The notes below the pieces were generated by a model. That model had not been told where the DNA came from, searched no databases, and was given only the letters and a program-made list of their open reading frames with translations. From Rhododendron vialii (Eukaryota > Streptophyta > Magnoliopsida > Ericales > Ericaceae), in NCBI RefSeq assembly GCF_030253575.1, contig NC_080557.1:5947001-6011000 (forward strand): DNA of 64,000 nt, in the 5' to 3' direction. Below, one piece after another: positions 12,620 to 24,479 of this stretch; the first letter of the stretch is position 1, and each line of letters starts with the position of its first letter. Made by a program: the position numbers and the translations under genes.

Positions 12620-13263
12620 TGTAGCAGGCCGAGCAGAATGGCTCGTTCCATTCCGAGCGTGATCTAGTAACCGTGGCCGAGGGTTCCTTTTGCCGAGGGT
12701 TCCTCTAATTACATCTTCTTTAATACTCCATTCCCTACACCTGCTCGGGAAGGAGGATACGATCGTTTCGATAGCCGCCGAAGGTCCCACAACATGCTCG
12801 GTGCCGAGCATGGCTTGGCCGACGGTCCAGCTCATCCGCGTCAGAACAGCATTCATGGCTATGATGATGGTCGTGATGTCATCCGAACGGTTATGAGAAC
12901 AATGATGGTGGCACGTGAAGGTGCCAGCTCATCATGAAAACGGTTGCAAAACCCTAAACGTGATGCAACAGTGACATCAGCCGACGCGTGTCGAGCGTTG
13001 GTGCAATCTTGGAGTCCAAGCGAAGGGTTTCCTATAAATATCCCATTATGCCTTCTTGGATAGGTACGCAAAAAGAAAACCCTAGCTCCCAATCTCTAAC
13101 TCTTCCTTGCAAGAAAACTGACTCTTGCACCGGAGGGCCATCCCAGAGAACCTCCGGTGTGGTCTCTTAGTCGTGCTCGTTTTGCAGGACTGGGCGAAGG
13201 AGATAAGAGCAAGCCCCAAACCACCATTCAAAAAGGACGAACCACCCAAAATGGAGCCCCACA
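12620..13263 (+). repeat. 3' LTR of element 1, with polypurine tract just upstream
   Basis: Starts TGTAGCAGG and ends CCCCACA, with the target duplication GTGAC at 13264-13268. The G-rich tract GAGGGGCTAT immediately before it (about 12610-12619) is the likely plus-strand primer. Compared with the 5' LTR it differs at position 2, at one A/G near 13145, at one missing T near 13177 and at one T/C near 13203. Confidence 0.94.
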
Positions 13264-13268
13264 GTGAC

Positions 13269-13870
13269 TGCTTGTTGGTTCATGAGAGCAAGGGTCGAGA
13301 TTGCATGGGACCCACATTTGCAAGCAGATCAAACGGTTGTAGAGAGATTGATCATTGCTAGCCGCCCTCCCCCCCCCCCCCCCCCAAACAATTTCTACTG
13401 GTAGAATTTTTTTTGAGGGGAGGGGATTTGAATTTCGTTCTTCTGACTTCATGATTGCAAATACCTCCCGCCACTCTTTTAGCTCTCTTTCATTTTCTTA
13501 GTTGTTTGGTTCTTATATGTTTGATTTTATGTTGGGAAATTTTAATTGTGAAGTGGGGTTGTTTAAATGAATAATGGAAGTGGGTTTGCAGCATTTGCTC
13601 CATAGGACTGGGGTTATGCCATTTTTGCTATTGAGGCTTTGTTAAGTCGGGTTTGGGTTGGAAGGACTGAAAGGCTGATAGCACATGTAGTAGGGCATTT
13701 TGGTACACTTACATTATATTTTGGAAGGAAATTTGCTGCCAATTTGTTTGCTACACTTTTTGTTTAGTTTTGAGAAATAATTTAACTGTCTCACTTTAAA
13801 TGAAAGTTTAGGGAGTGTAAGTATATAATAATGAAGTACAAAGTACAAGGGTTATATCTTAAAATTCATA
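13269..13870. other. Unassigned stretch after element 1
   Basis: The first 93 bases continue an open frame from 1625-1714 if the LTR element and one GTGAC copy are removed, ending in TAG at 13359-13361. A run of about 18 C lies near 13368-13385. The rest is AT-rich with no recognisable gene. Confidence 0.45.
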
Positions 13871-14510
13871 CCGCTTGATTCTAGGATCATCCTCAGGGAT
13901 GTTCTACTTGACATTGTCTGTAATATTGGCACCAACATCAGCAGCTTTTGGATGAATACCTCCACTTCCTCTGCCAAAAACAGGACCATAGAAAACCCAT
14001 ATAGGCCGAAACCAGTTACAGATTCAAAGAGGCCTTCCTTTCAGAAGTGAGATCACCACCGGGCTTAAAGAAGATGGAAATACCTCCTAAGTGCAGCCAT
14101 GATCTTATATACAATAACACCACCACATGTACTCTTACCTTTTTTGGAGTGAAAATTCTTCTCTCCAATGGAAATTCACCCACTCTTTTTCAAATCTCAC
14201 AATAAAATTTGAACAATCTGTACAAGAAAGAGCTGTTATTGACACTTACCGCTTCCAATCATCACCGTACTACATATGAGCAAAACCAAAGACCATTTGC
14301 AGCAAGAAGGAAACCCACAACTGCACCGGAATAAAGACGCCTTGCAGCAAGAAGGAAACCCACAACTGCACTAGATTAAAGACGCCTTGACAAGAGACTT
14401 CCCAACACCCTTTCTTGCCTCTAAGGTGGTTCTGGAATTTGAGCTGGGAACCTCTGAAGTGACGGCACCACTCAAGAAAGATATAGTGCTGAAGACAGCA
14501 CTGGAAAGAG
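13871..14510 (-). pseudogene. Type I vacuolar H+-pyrophosphatase fragment (copy A)
   Basis: Minus-strand reading from about 14490 gives [12 protein letters not shown], then GFLLAANGL. A later exon near 14040-13871 gives GLFESVTGFGL, GGIH-KAADVGAN and NIPEDDPR. These match, in order, the conserved N-terminal third of the plant vacuolar proton-pumping pyrophosphatase, a tonoplast membrane protein that hydrolyses pyrophosphate to acidify the vacuole. Stops and frame changes break it, a GFLLAA segment is duplicated at about 14290-14375, and the catalytic core is absent. The same fragment recurs beside the other two resistance genes in this window. Confidence 0.85.
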
Positions 14511-15617
14511 CAGGCTTGCACATTCTGGTGCTGTCATAAGTACAAGGCTAACTGTCTGTGCTGAATCCATCTACAAACCATGGAAAACGATGATTAATGC
14601 GGGAAAAGCAACCATGAAAACAACTTCTTACAAGGGCATGTCTTGAATCACAGGATAAAGGCATGAACATTGAGGAATCTGCACTGACAAGTTAAAAGAT
14701 AGTAACATTTGGGAAGAAACAAAATGAGAACATTAAGTTTGGAAGTATTGAATCCTGTCTCTCTTCCTCTTGTTGCAAAGTATTACTCAAGAAAATCGTC
14801 TTACAAAGAAGCATAACTCCGCTTCTCATAAGTGCAGCAGTGCAAATACAGAACATAATCTGGTAATGAAATACCAAAAAAAAAAGACTTAACTGTAACA
14901 ACTTGATCAGTCATAACAACTTCATCACACGCGCTACATGTTTAGTCTAGATCAACGATGGCACCAGAAATTTTTCTCACATACACATTAAAAAGCTTCA
15001 AAGTTCAAATGTTACAACATACGTATTAAATCTAGCTTATCAATATTATGTAAACTTGTAATTCAAGAATGGTTATGGGGGAAGTTAGCATTATTTGTTG
15101 GTATATCTATCAGGAATAAATACACTTTTAGAACAAATTTTTCTCCTATACATAAGTTCAAACACACACTTCTCGATTTTCTCTCGACAAGTTTCATCTT
15201 TCAAAATCGTAGCATAACAGCTTGATTATAATATGTCGAAGCAACAATTATGTGCTAGTAATTTGTAATTCCTAGTGACTGGGCAAATACAATATTGGCC
15301 TAAAGTTGATACAGTACCAATGAAGACTTCTTCTACATTCTTGGCGAGGTGACCAAAATTAATGTTTCATTTTTTCTCAGTAAACCAATAAGCTCAATTT
15401 GGTGTTCATTGCACCCCTAAATATGTAATTCCATTGCCGTAAAAAATGTAGTAGAATCATGAACAGTGTTTGCATCATTTTAATTTTTACAATCTCTGTT
15501 CGTACATATATGCAGATATCATGTGGTACATGTGCAGTGGGTCGATGATGTAGCGAAATCAGTTGAACTAACATGCCAAAGGGGAAGTTAACAAACCTGG
15601 GCCATTAGCTGCTTGGG
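14511..15617. repeat. Shared spacer of the duplicated block, copy A
   Basis: Non-coding. Long stretches match 48849-50112 and 62860-63806: for example TCAAGAAAATCGTCTTACAA near 14788, the AAAAAGCTTCAAA segment near 14990, and the segment with CTTGGCGAGGTGACC near 15340. It lies just downstream (3') of the resistance gene and probably holds its 3' untranslated region. No ORF of interest. Confidence 0.75.
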
Positions 15618-18600
15618 TCAAACGACGAATCTATTGTCTAGCCAGACTTCAGGAATGTGTGCAATGGAGCGCCAATATTGGCCTTTACCCTTTTCGCATT
15701 GTCGTTTCAGTATCGGACATTCTTTGATCCACAAATACAAAAGCGAGGGAGGCAGCCCTTGCTCCGGAAACGATGCGAGCTTGGGGCAGCGACCGATGTA
15801 CAATTTCGAAAGCGAGGGAGGCAGTCTTAGCTCTGAAATGGACGTGAGCTTGGGGCAGTTTCTGATTTCAAGTCGTTCAAGAGAGACTAGAATTTCCAAG
15901 TCCTTGAAAGATAGCTTCTCCAGATTTGGGAAGCTCTGGATGTCCAGAACGACCAGAGAGGAGGGAAACGACAACATCCCATCTTCTGGAAAGCTCACCC
16001 CATCACAATTCTCAAGGGAGAGTTCTCTGAGAGAGTACAATCGGTGCAAGCCACACAGCTTACCGATGTCGACATCGTAGATGGTAAGTTCAGTGAGGTT
16101 GGTAAAGTTGGAGGAACTTCCTTCATCCAGAATGTGGGAGAGGAGTCCTGTACCCGCAGGAAAACCACCTACGGACAGCTCTTCAACAGAAGCGAGGCGG
16201 TTGTTGTTGTACGCGTGGTTTGGAAGGGGCTCGAGTTTCTCGCAGTTAAATATATCAAAATACCTGAAATTGGTTGTGGGAAACCATCCTTCCGGAAGGG
16301 ACTCCAGATTACCACACCCATATATCACCAGTCGACTGAGATTCTTGAGACCATTATTATTTTGCATGACATCTGGTAGGGTTTTGAGGCGCTCACAATA
16401 TAAGATCTGAACAGATTCAAGAGACGGACAATTGATCTTAATCCCCTCGTCTGCTATTAGCGACTTTAGCTCTGCACAACTATGAACCTCCAGTTTTTTG
16501 AGAGCGGGCAGGAGCCCACTTCCGGAACTTAAGTACGGCAGGGATGGACAGGAATCAATATACAGCTTCTCAAGATTATTCAGCAACGTCAAATCAGGTA
16601 GGGACGCCAGCTCATCACAGTCAATAATCTGCAGCTTTTTCAGCGTAGACGGCAAGACAGGGAAAGAGATGAGGCGTGGACACTGGGAGATGGAAAGCTC
16701 TTGAAGAGATTTGAGGTTATCTCCTTCTTCTCCTTCTGCAAACAAGGAAATAAGTTGGGAGCAACCTTGAATAGTGAGACGTCGGAGGGCAGGGAGACGG
16801 TTTTGTAGTCTCACCTCATCCTCCCACAATGCTGTGAGTTCTTCGAAACCGTGGAGAGATAATTCTTGGATTCCCGTCAGCCCTTGAAAAATCCAACTGG
16901 GTAGGCATGTGTGACCCCAAATATTTTCCATTTTGAGGGAAGTTAGCGAGCTCAAGAGGCTATGGCTTGAGTTTTTGAGTACTACTTGATCACCAACTTC
17001 TGAACTACCCAAGGATTCGGCAATCAAAACATCTTTTAGACGCAAGGACACGAGTGAGTCAAAGTGAAGCGTATTCCACACATCATTCAGCTTTGAAGGG
17101 CTTGGGATCCATGCAACCACCAACACCGGGCACTCCTCCACATCCAATTTTCTTAGCCGAGGAAGATTTCTTGGCAACTCGTGTGAAAGCTTGGGACATC
17201 TTTCAATGGAGAGCTCTGATAGGCGAGCAAATGCTTGAGCTCCCTCCTCGACTCCAAAAGGAGTCCACTCATTCCATTCGGGCATGTCTTTGAAGGTTAA
17301 AATCTCCAAAGCTGGGAAAGGATTTGAGCGACCCAAGCCATAAAACTCAAGTCCAACATTACCTACTGCCTTCATTCCTTGAATGTAGAGCTTTGCAAGC
17401 GAGGGTAACTGCCCCAAAGGTGGCAAGGAAGTGCATTTTTCACAATTTTGGAACTTCAAGCAGACAATGTTGGAGAACAAAGAATTCCCAATCCAATTTG
17501 GGAATGTGAAGCCACCGTAACCATTAATGGAAAGCTCTTTTAAGTTCTTGTGAGGCTCTAGCATATCAAGCACTTGTGATTCAACATTTTCATTGTGAGA
17601 ATTATCCGAGATGTTACTCCACTCCATCCTTAGCACATTTAAACCTTGTTTATCCTTCAAGTTGGCCCTCCTTGCATCTGGAGCATTTGTCACAGTCTCC
17701 AACCCTGATATGCTAAGTGTCCCTCTAAGATGAATCAAGCTGCCCAGCTCAGTTATCATGGACCCGTTGCCATTGCCAACAATGAAATTTGATAAAGTTT
17801 GGAGACTTTTCAATTTTCCAATTTTTGGTGGCATTTCTTGTAAGGAATCTGCACCAGTAACATCGAGATGACGCAAACTAATCAAGTCACTAGTGTTTGC
17901 AGGCAAATTCTTAAGATTTTTACAATCTCTCAAAATTAGCGTTTGTAGGTTGTAGAGAGTGCCTATTAATTCTGGTAACATTAAAACCAAGGCACATGAA
18001 AGGTCAAGGTACCTCACATGCTTCAAATCCCCAATCGAATTGGAAAGTTCACCTATTAGATATCTTCGCAAACTAAGCACACGTAAACGTTTGAGACCCG
18101 GTAACAGACGAAGGGGAACATTGCTAGTCAAGTAGGACTTTTCTTGATATCTAGACCCACATGGTAAAAAAGTTCGCAAATTTTTGGCTTTGTGAAAGGC
18201 CTCAAACTTCTTTATGCCATCACGATACCCACATGAGTAGGATGAATGTCGAGCCTTGCTGATACTTTCATCTCGTTCACTCTCTTTCAGCTTTTCAATT
18301 TCCTCCAGCCTAAAACAAGTTTTTCTTGCAAAAAACTGAGCCAAATCATTGATGAGGTCATGCATAACAAATAGTTCACCACTACTTGATCGTTGAAAAA
18401 ATGACCTTGATAACAATTCATGGAAGTACTCACAACCAAGATCTTCCATTTGCCTTTCCCCTGTTTGCTTCGGAACTAAGCCTTCTGCCATCCACAAGAA
18501 AACTATTTCCTCCTCCTCAAATTCGTAATCCTTGGGCAAAATGGAACAATATGCAAAACACTTCTTCAAATGCGAAGGGAGGTGATAGTAACTTAATCTC

Positions 18601-19846
18601 AAAGCTGGAAGAATGTGACTTTCCTCTTCTGATAACTCCCATATTTTACTTTTTAATACTCCTTTCCATTCATCATCGGTCAACTTGCACCGTAGAAGGC
18701 CACCAAGTGTCCTAGCTGCCAAAGGCAAACCTTTACATTTTTTCATAATTTCCTTACCAATTGAAACCAAATTTTGATTTGCATCCATACTTCTACCCTC
18801 AAATGCATGTTGTGCAAACACTAACCAACACTCATCCTCGGATAGTTCCTTTAGGGAGTGATATTTATTGGGTCCAGCCATTGTAAATGCAACATCACTA
18901 TTGCGTGTTGTTACAATGACTTTACTTCCCGGGGCCCATCATTGAAAGGACTCTTTAAACTACTCCAGTCACCATGGTTTTTGTTCCACACATCATCAAG
19001 AACAATCAAGAACTTTTTCCCGGCCAAAGCCTTTTGTAGCTCAACTTGCACTTGAGCCAAGGCTTTAAACTCGCAGGTCTTGGAAGTGACAAACTCAAGA
19101 ATCGCTTTTGTCACTCCAACAATGTCAAACACTTCTGATACACAGACCCATGCTTTCATCTCAAAATGCTTGTCTACCATCTCATCTTTATAGACCATCT
19201 GAGCAAGGGTGGTCTTGCCGACCCCACCCATACCCACAATCGGGACTACACCAACTTTGTTATCACCAGACTGTTCACTCATGAGCAACTCTATTATCGC
19301 ATTTTTATCATTATCCCTACCATACAAACAAGGCTCAATTATCAAAGGCGAAGTGGGTTGTCTTTGTGAAGCTTGACCACACCACCCTGCAGCAATGTTT
19401 TTCAAGCCAAGCCCCATTCTCCGATTAAAAAGGTCTTGCAACCTTGTAGTGATCTCGTTCATCTCGGACCTCATTCTAAAATCAGACACTAGCATGCTTG
19501 GATTAAAACTTGTGCAGCAATTAGGTATGAGTGCACGTACCGTGCTAGTGCTAGCTCGATGCTCTTCCTTCACCTTCCGTCGCAAAGCTTCGGTAGCGAA
19601 CTCATCCAGTAAGTCATCCATATCATAACTCAAGTCTTCAAGATCAGAGAGCCACAAATTAACACCCAGATCCGTGATTTGTTTCTCCTCAGCATCCGCA
19701 ACCACCGCCTGAACTTGTGCCAACATGCTGCTCCATTTCGTCAGCTGAGTACCAATCCGCTCCGTACGTGCAAAGTTCCACAGATCGCCGGATGCTAACC
19801 TATCAACTAGCACGTTAACGAAAGCACCAAGGAATATTTCGGCCAT
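15618..19846 (-). CDS. CC-NBS-LRR disease resistance protein, RPP13-like 1 type (copy A, one frameshift)
   Basis: Intracellular immune receptor of about 1400 residues. The start MAEIFL at 19846 is chosen over an upstream ATG at 19894 because copy B has the same start at 57888. The first frame (19846-18911) has a coiled coil with YDMDDLLDEF, P-loop GMGGVGKTT at about 205-213, RNBS-A HFEMKAWVCVSEVFD and kinase-2 KKFLIVLDDVW. The second frame (18881-15618) has GLPLA, RNBS-D CFAYCSILPKDYEF and VMHDLINDL, then about 850 residues of leucine-rich repeats ending at EVWLDNRFVV. Between them one base is missing in the GC run near 18930-18936 compared with copy B, so the NB-ARC frame breaks just before the KVIVTTR motif. 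Otherwise intact, with no intron. Either a recent pseudogene or a sequence error in a GGGGCCC run. Confidence 0.92.
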
Positions 19847-21128
19847 TTTTTTTGCTCTGTGGAAAATGAAGTTGTGTTGCACAGAGAAAACCAAAGGGTG
19901 ATACGCGTGAATGCTGATTGATATTCACCAAAGTTTTGCTAGTTGGAAACTGGAGGCTGATGAGTGTGGGCCCCCCAAGAGGAATCTGCTTTTTTTCTTC
20001 ATCATTGACTCATTGTTCATTTACTGTACTTGAATTATCAAGATCAACTAATCTAATTGACATCATACATGTACTGATGTACACATTTAAAGCCCATTTA
20101 GATTGTGAGGAAGTGTGTAATAAGAAATGGGAATACGAAAATCAATCAAGAAATATCATTTTTGTAATTTTCTCTCTTCATTTGTAACTTCACACGCTAA
20201 AAATAAAAATTGGAGTGATTAATTTAGAAAGTGCAAAAATCACTATTACTTGGCAAAACTCTACATGAATATAATGGAGGGCCCTTCTCCTTGAAAATTT
20301 TCTCATGGGAGAGAGAAAGTCAATAATGGAGTCTCCAATGTTAATTGAGAAGAATAATCTGAATGTACCCCTACACAAGGAAGGACTTTCGGGCGGATGA
20401 GTTTGTACGGTCGTTTTTCTACAGTTTTCTAGAATTATATGTAGGAGTAGAAGTTAATTTTTTCGCCACCGGCCAATAGGTTTTGTTTTAAAGTTCAGAC
20501 ACTTGTCACTTGACCAACTAATTTTTATTTTGAAAAACATCAATAATCATCGTGCATCAATAAAAACTTTGACACGAAGCTCAATTTCTTCAATTTCCTC
20601 ATCCAGTTATAGGGGTAAATTAGCCCCAAAGTATCAACGAAGTGCCATTTTGGTCTCCAGTATAAAAATTGTTGATCGGGGCATTGGGAAGAAAATTGGC
20701 ACTGCTAATACTTTGAGGAACATCGATAAAATGACACTTCAATAAGCCCTACCATTGTTGTAAATAAATTATCTATTGTAGACATTGTTAACTTTGGTTT
20801 CTGAAAACCACTTTCTCTCTCTTAGCACAGTCCTCAATAAGAATTTTTTCCAATTATTACTGTCACTTATCTATCTATATCTCTTCACTTATTATTCCAA
20901 AGAAGTAAAATGAAATTAATGTAATCAATTTTAGGGTCACTAAGGAAGTTCAAGTTGACTAAGTGCAATAAAAGTAAAAGAAAACAATTTGATTTTGACA
21001 CTCCACTTTTAGCCATTGGTACTCTACTTTTTTTTTCGTATTTGAAATTATAACAATATCCTTCTATATGTGAGAAAGTGGATGAGTACTAACAAAATAA
21101 AGGGTAGCTTGGTAATTTCATTGCATAT
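19847..21128. other. 5' flank of resistance gene copy A
   Basis: No gene. A segment near 20600-20745 (AGCCCCAAAGTAT, then AGGAACATCGATAAAATGA) recurs in diverged form near 60440-60640 upstream of copy B. GGGCCCTTCTCCTTG at about 20280 recurs near 58100, so the duplicated block extends upstream of the genes. No clear TATA box for the resistance gene was found. Confidence 0.5.
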
Positions 21129-21473
21129 GTGGTGCGATGACCGTCCGTCCACCGCACGTCTATTGGAGTCCACTTTGGACCCCACAAAAATACAGAAAAA
21201 TATTCATAAATTTTAAAATAATATTTTATGGGGCCCTGTAAAAAATTAGTTTCAATGGATATCGGTAGATATGTTTTTTGAATTTATAGAGGCAAAAACT
21301 GCGAAATTGAGCAGTTTCACTCCTATAAATTCAAAAAACATACCTACCGATGTCCGTTGGAGCTGATTTTTTATAAGGCCCCATGAAATATTATTTTGAA
21401 ATTTATGAATATTTTTCTGTATTTTTATAGAGCCCGAAATAGCCCAATAAACATGCAGTGAATCGGTCACCAC
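21129..21473. mobile_element. Foldback (hairpin) MITE-like element
   Basis: Two arms of roughly 150 bp are imperfect inverted copies around a short loop near 21290-21320 (GAATTTATAGAGG against CCTATAAATTC; ATATTCATAAATTTTAAAAT against ATTTTGAAATTTATGAATAT). Outer ends are GTGGTG and CACCAC. I could not see a clean target duplication, so the family is open. Confidence 0.65.
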
Positions 21474-21558
21474 ATCCCATGCGGTGTACCTACTTTCTGA
21501 TTGCGAAAATAACTTTTGAGAAAGGAAATTGATTCATCCTTTTTTCCTAGAAAAATAC

Positions 21559-23032
21559 TAGGGGTGTCAAATGAGCGGGTTTGGATCAAAATGGGTAAGT
21601 AGCAAGTGGGTTGGGTCTTTAATGGGTCATTGACCCATTTAGACCCATTAATTATGAGTCTAATTACCCATACCCAACCCAACCCATTTATTTAAAAGCA
21701 AACCCGACCCGCCCATTAACCCAATTACATACTATATACTAAAATGACTAAAATACATATGTACACTAAAATGACCATATTACCCCTGTAAATTTAAAAG
21801 ACTAAAATACCATGTACACTAAAGTTACCATACTATCCCTCTACTACAAAATGACCAAATTACCCCTGTACACTTAATTACCATATTTGTCACTCTTAAT
21901 TACCGAATCGCAACGTATTTAAGTGGCTTATAATTTTTTTTTGTCTTTATTCAAATATTTTTCGCATTTGTTAGTTTTTTGTCAAATTTTTGAGAATTAT
22001 TGCTTTGTCATGACGAGAAGAATCTAAAAAGTAAAAAATTACGATCGAAATTCATATTTTTTTGAATAAAGATGAAAAAATTGGCTTATTTTTGTCTTCA
22101 TTCAATTTTTTTTTACTTTTTAGGTTTCGATCATAATTTTTTACTTTTTAGATTCCTCCTGTCGTGTCGAAGCAATAATCCACAAAAAATTAATGAAAAA
22201 GAAACAAATGCGAAAAAAATTGAATAAGGATAAAAAAAACAAACCACAAACAAAGCCAACTTTCCATTCATGATAAGTTGAATTTTCTATTCGATCAGAA
22301 TCAAAACTAGCCCGTTGCAAGAAAAATTGAATTTTTTTTGTCTTTGTTCAATTTTTTTTCTTATTTGATAGTTTTGCGTCAAACTTTTGTGACTTAGTGA
22401 TTGGTCTCGTTGAGAAAAATCGAAAAAGTAAAAAATTATGATCGAAACTCATAAATTTTTAATCCAAATCCTATGCGGGACTAAATACCACGAGAGAAAC
22501 TTAATTCACAGCGGAGCCGTGAATACGCGCAATTTCACTAGTCCATTCGCGCAATCAATGGATGAGATGTGTTTTCAATTTGGACTTGTCAAAAATAATT
22601 GTTACCGGTCATAATTGATTTTTAATATCGTTCAAAATATTTTTGGACGCGAGTGATTTAACACAGAAGAATTGAATAAACGCTACAGAGAGAGAATCAT
22701 TTCATTCTTGGACAATGGAGTATGTGCATTAAGAAATGGAGAGAGAGAGAGAGAGAGTCATTTCATTCTTGGACAATGGAGTATGTGCAGAAGAAATGGA
22801 TTCCGTCGGGGGACTTCTGCCGTTCAGCTTTATTTTTTTTGATGGGTTACTTTCATGACCCATTGAGTCATTTAAGTTGACCCAATTAATGCCCAATTAA
22901 GATCCAATAAATAATGGGTTAGTTGGGTTTCGATCCATTTTTACCCAACTAATAAATAGGTTGGGTTGGGTCTATTTTTTAGTTAATGGGTATGAATTTG
23001 TTAATGAGTCTGGGTTCAATTTGCCACCCCTA
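21559..23032. mobile_element. Non-autonomous hAT-type element, 1.5 kb
   Basis: Terminal inverted repeats TAGGGGTGTCAAATGA and TAGGGGTGGCAAATTGA (right end, reverse complement) are flanked by the 8-bp target duplication AAAAATAC at 21551-21558 and 23033-23040. The interior holds further inverted and direct repeats (GGGTTGGGT, TTTTTTGTCTTTATTC and relatives) but no coding frame. An 8-bp duplication is the hAT signature. Confidence 0.85.
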
Positions 23033-23040
23033 AAAAATAC

Positions 23041-24479
23041 CAATGAAAGAGAAAGAGGCCACTAGCAAGCAAGACTCCACACATGGTAGGAAAAGGAGAA
23101 TACGCAGGTCCACGAGAGATTGGTGGTTGTGGGGTCTTGCATGGCCCTCCTCCTTGAAATTTCTCTCAATGGAGAGAGAGAGTATAATGCAATGAAAAAA
23201 AGAATAATGGAGGGCCCTCCTCCTTGAAATTTCTCTCAGGGCCTCTTTGAAAATTTCAGAAAAGAAGGAAGGAGGAGAGAGAAGAAAATAATTTTTTATC
23301 ATTACCTGGTGAATAGTTGTTAGGTAGAAATAACTAACAACCGTTCAAAAAGGAAAAATTGAGTCATGTTTGCAGAAGCTGCTGCAAAGTTATTTTGGTG
23401 CCTTAATGAGGTAAAATAGCTACAAATGTTAGTTTTGCTAAGCTGATAAACTTGCTCTTATATTCAAAGTTTCAAACCAAACCTCTTCCAAATTCACGGC
23501 ACGTGAAATGGGACTTGGGATGTTGGACGGAAGGATTGTGCTGCGCAGTGTGTTGTACATGGTAAATCGCCTCCGCTCCAGTCTTGTTCTGATGATCGAA
23601 AACGTTCACTTCGTAGAACTTGTCGAGTAGAACAAGTATATGAAAAATCAGCTCGATCGGATATCATTAAGTACCTCATCCGAACATTATTATCTTGAAA
23701 TTATTAAGTGTACCAAAAAACAGTGGATTTTTATAGACCACTAAGCAAAGTGTTTAACCATTAGCCCATACTAGTAGTAGATAAGACTAGCTCCTTTCCG
23801 ATTACCGAAACATAAAAACAAAAAGAGAAGGAAGTAAACGGCGTCAAGTCGATTGAATCCACAGAAACGGAGTAGATCTTGGCAAAGCAAATTCGCTTCC
23901 AATAATCTTACGTCTGAACGAGGGAGACACCGATGGGATTGAGAAAAAAGTAAACGGCGTCAAGTTTCCGTTGATAAAACCCGTCTGATTTGAACAGATG
24001 CTGGGTCCTTAGGAGTGATGACCGTAACGCCGCTCCTCGGAACGCATGCGCTTCCGTTTGTGTTTTTGTTTTTCTCATCTATATTTCCTTTTTTTTCCCC
24101 ATTTTTAAATCTCTGAAAATATTTTAAAAACTCGTTTAAGTATATTAAGGTTTATGTCGTATTTGATAATTCTAAAACTTTCGTGAACGAGAATTAAGTG
24201 GGTTTATGAAAATAAATTATCTATATACTCAATTAAAGAATCTTAAACAGAAATCATGATACTAAGTTAATTTGATATTTCTTTCTTATTTCGCTAATAT
24301 TACGGCTATTAAGTATAATGATGCACTATATCTGAGAAAATTTTAATGTGGCCAATGAATGATATAAGCCTCCTAATACATTTTTTTCCTGTTTTTTTTT
24401 ATATACAAATACTTTCCGTATTATGTTAGTTTTGATACTTTCTCATGAAAACAAGTATTCTTCTGAAGCAAAACGTACA
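23041..24479. other. No gene seen; short duplicated motif
   Basis: AT-rich DNA. GGGCCCTCCTCCTTGAAATT followed by TCTCTC occurs near 23215, and a close copy occurs near 23140. It is related to sequences near 20280 and 58100. Nothing else recognised. Confidence 0.4.

Larger units (their letters stand above)
1715..13263 (+). mobile_element. Complete Ty3/gypsy LTR retrotransposon, Tat lineage (element 1)
   Basis: Two LTRs of 645 and 644 bp enclose gag-pol. The 5-bp target duplication GTGAC is intact at 1710-1714 and 13264-13268. The LTRs start TG (TA in the 5' copy) and end CA, and by eye differ at only three substitutions and one single-base indel, so the insertion is recent. Domain order is Gag, protease, reverse transcriptase, RNase H, a second RNase H, integrase. 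The second RNase H and the H-containing zinc finger place it in the Tat group. Between integrase and the 3' LTR lies about 4 kb with a spliced antisense gene. The only clear lesion in the sense reading is a frame change between the two RNase H domains. Confidence 0.96.

Noticed and set aside
13360-13390. Poly-C run as a functional or structural signal
   Set aside because: A similar run occurs at 44341-44359; simple homopolymers are common slippage products and may be length-miscalled.
15613-16710. Plus-strand open frames across resistance gene copy A
   Set aside because: They are shadows of the minus-strand LRR coding sequence and have no independent motifs.
19846-19894. Upstream ATG at 19894 as the start of resistance gene copy A
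   Set aside because: The upstream 16 residues are not shared with copy B, whereas MAEIFL is shared and is the typical start of this family.
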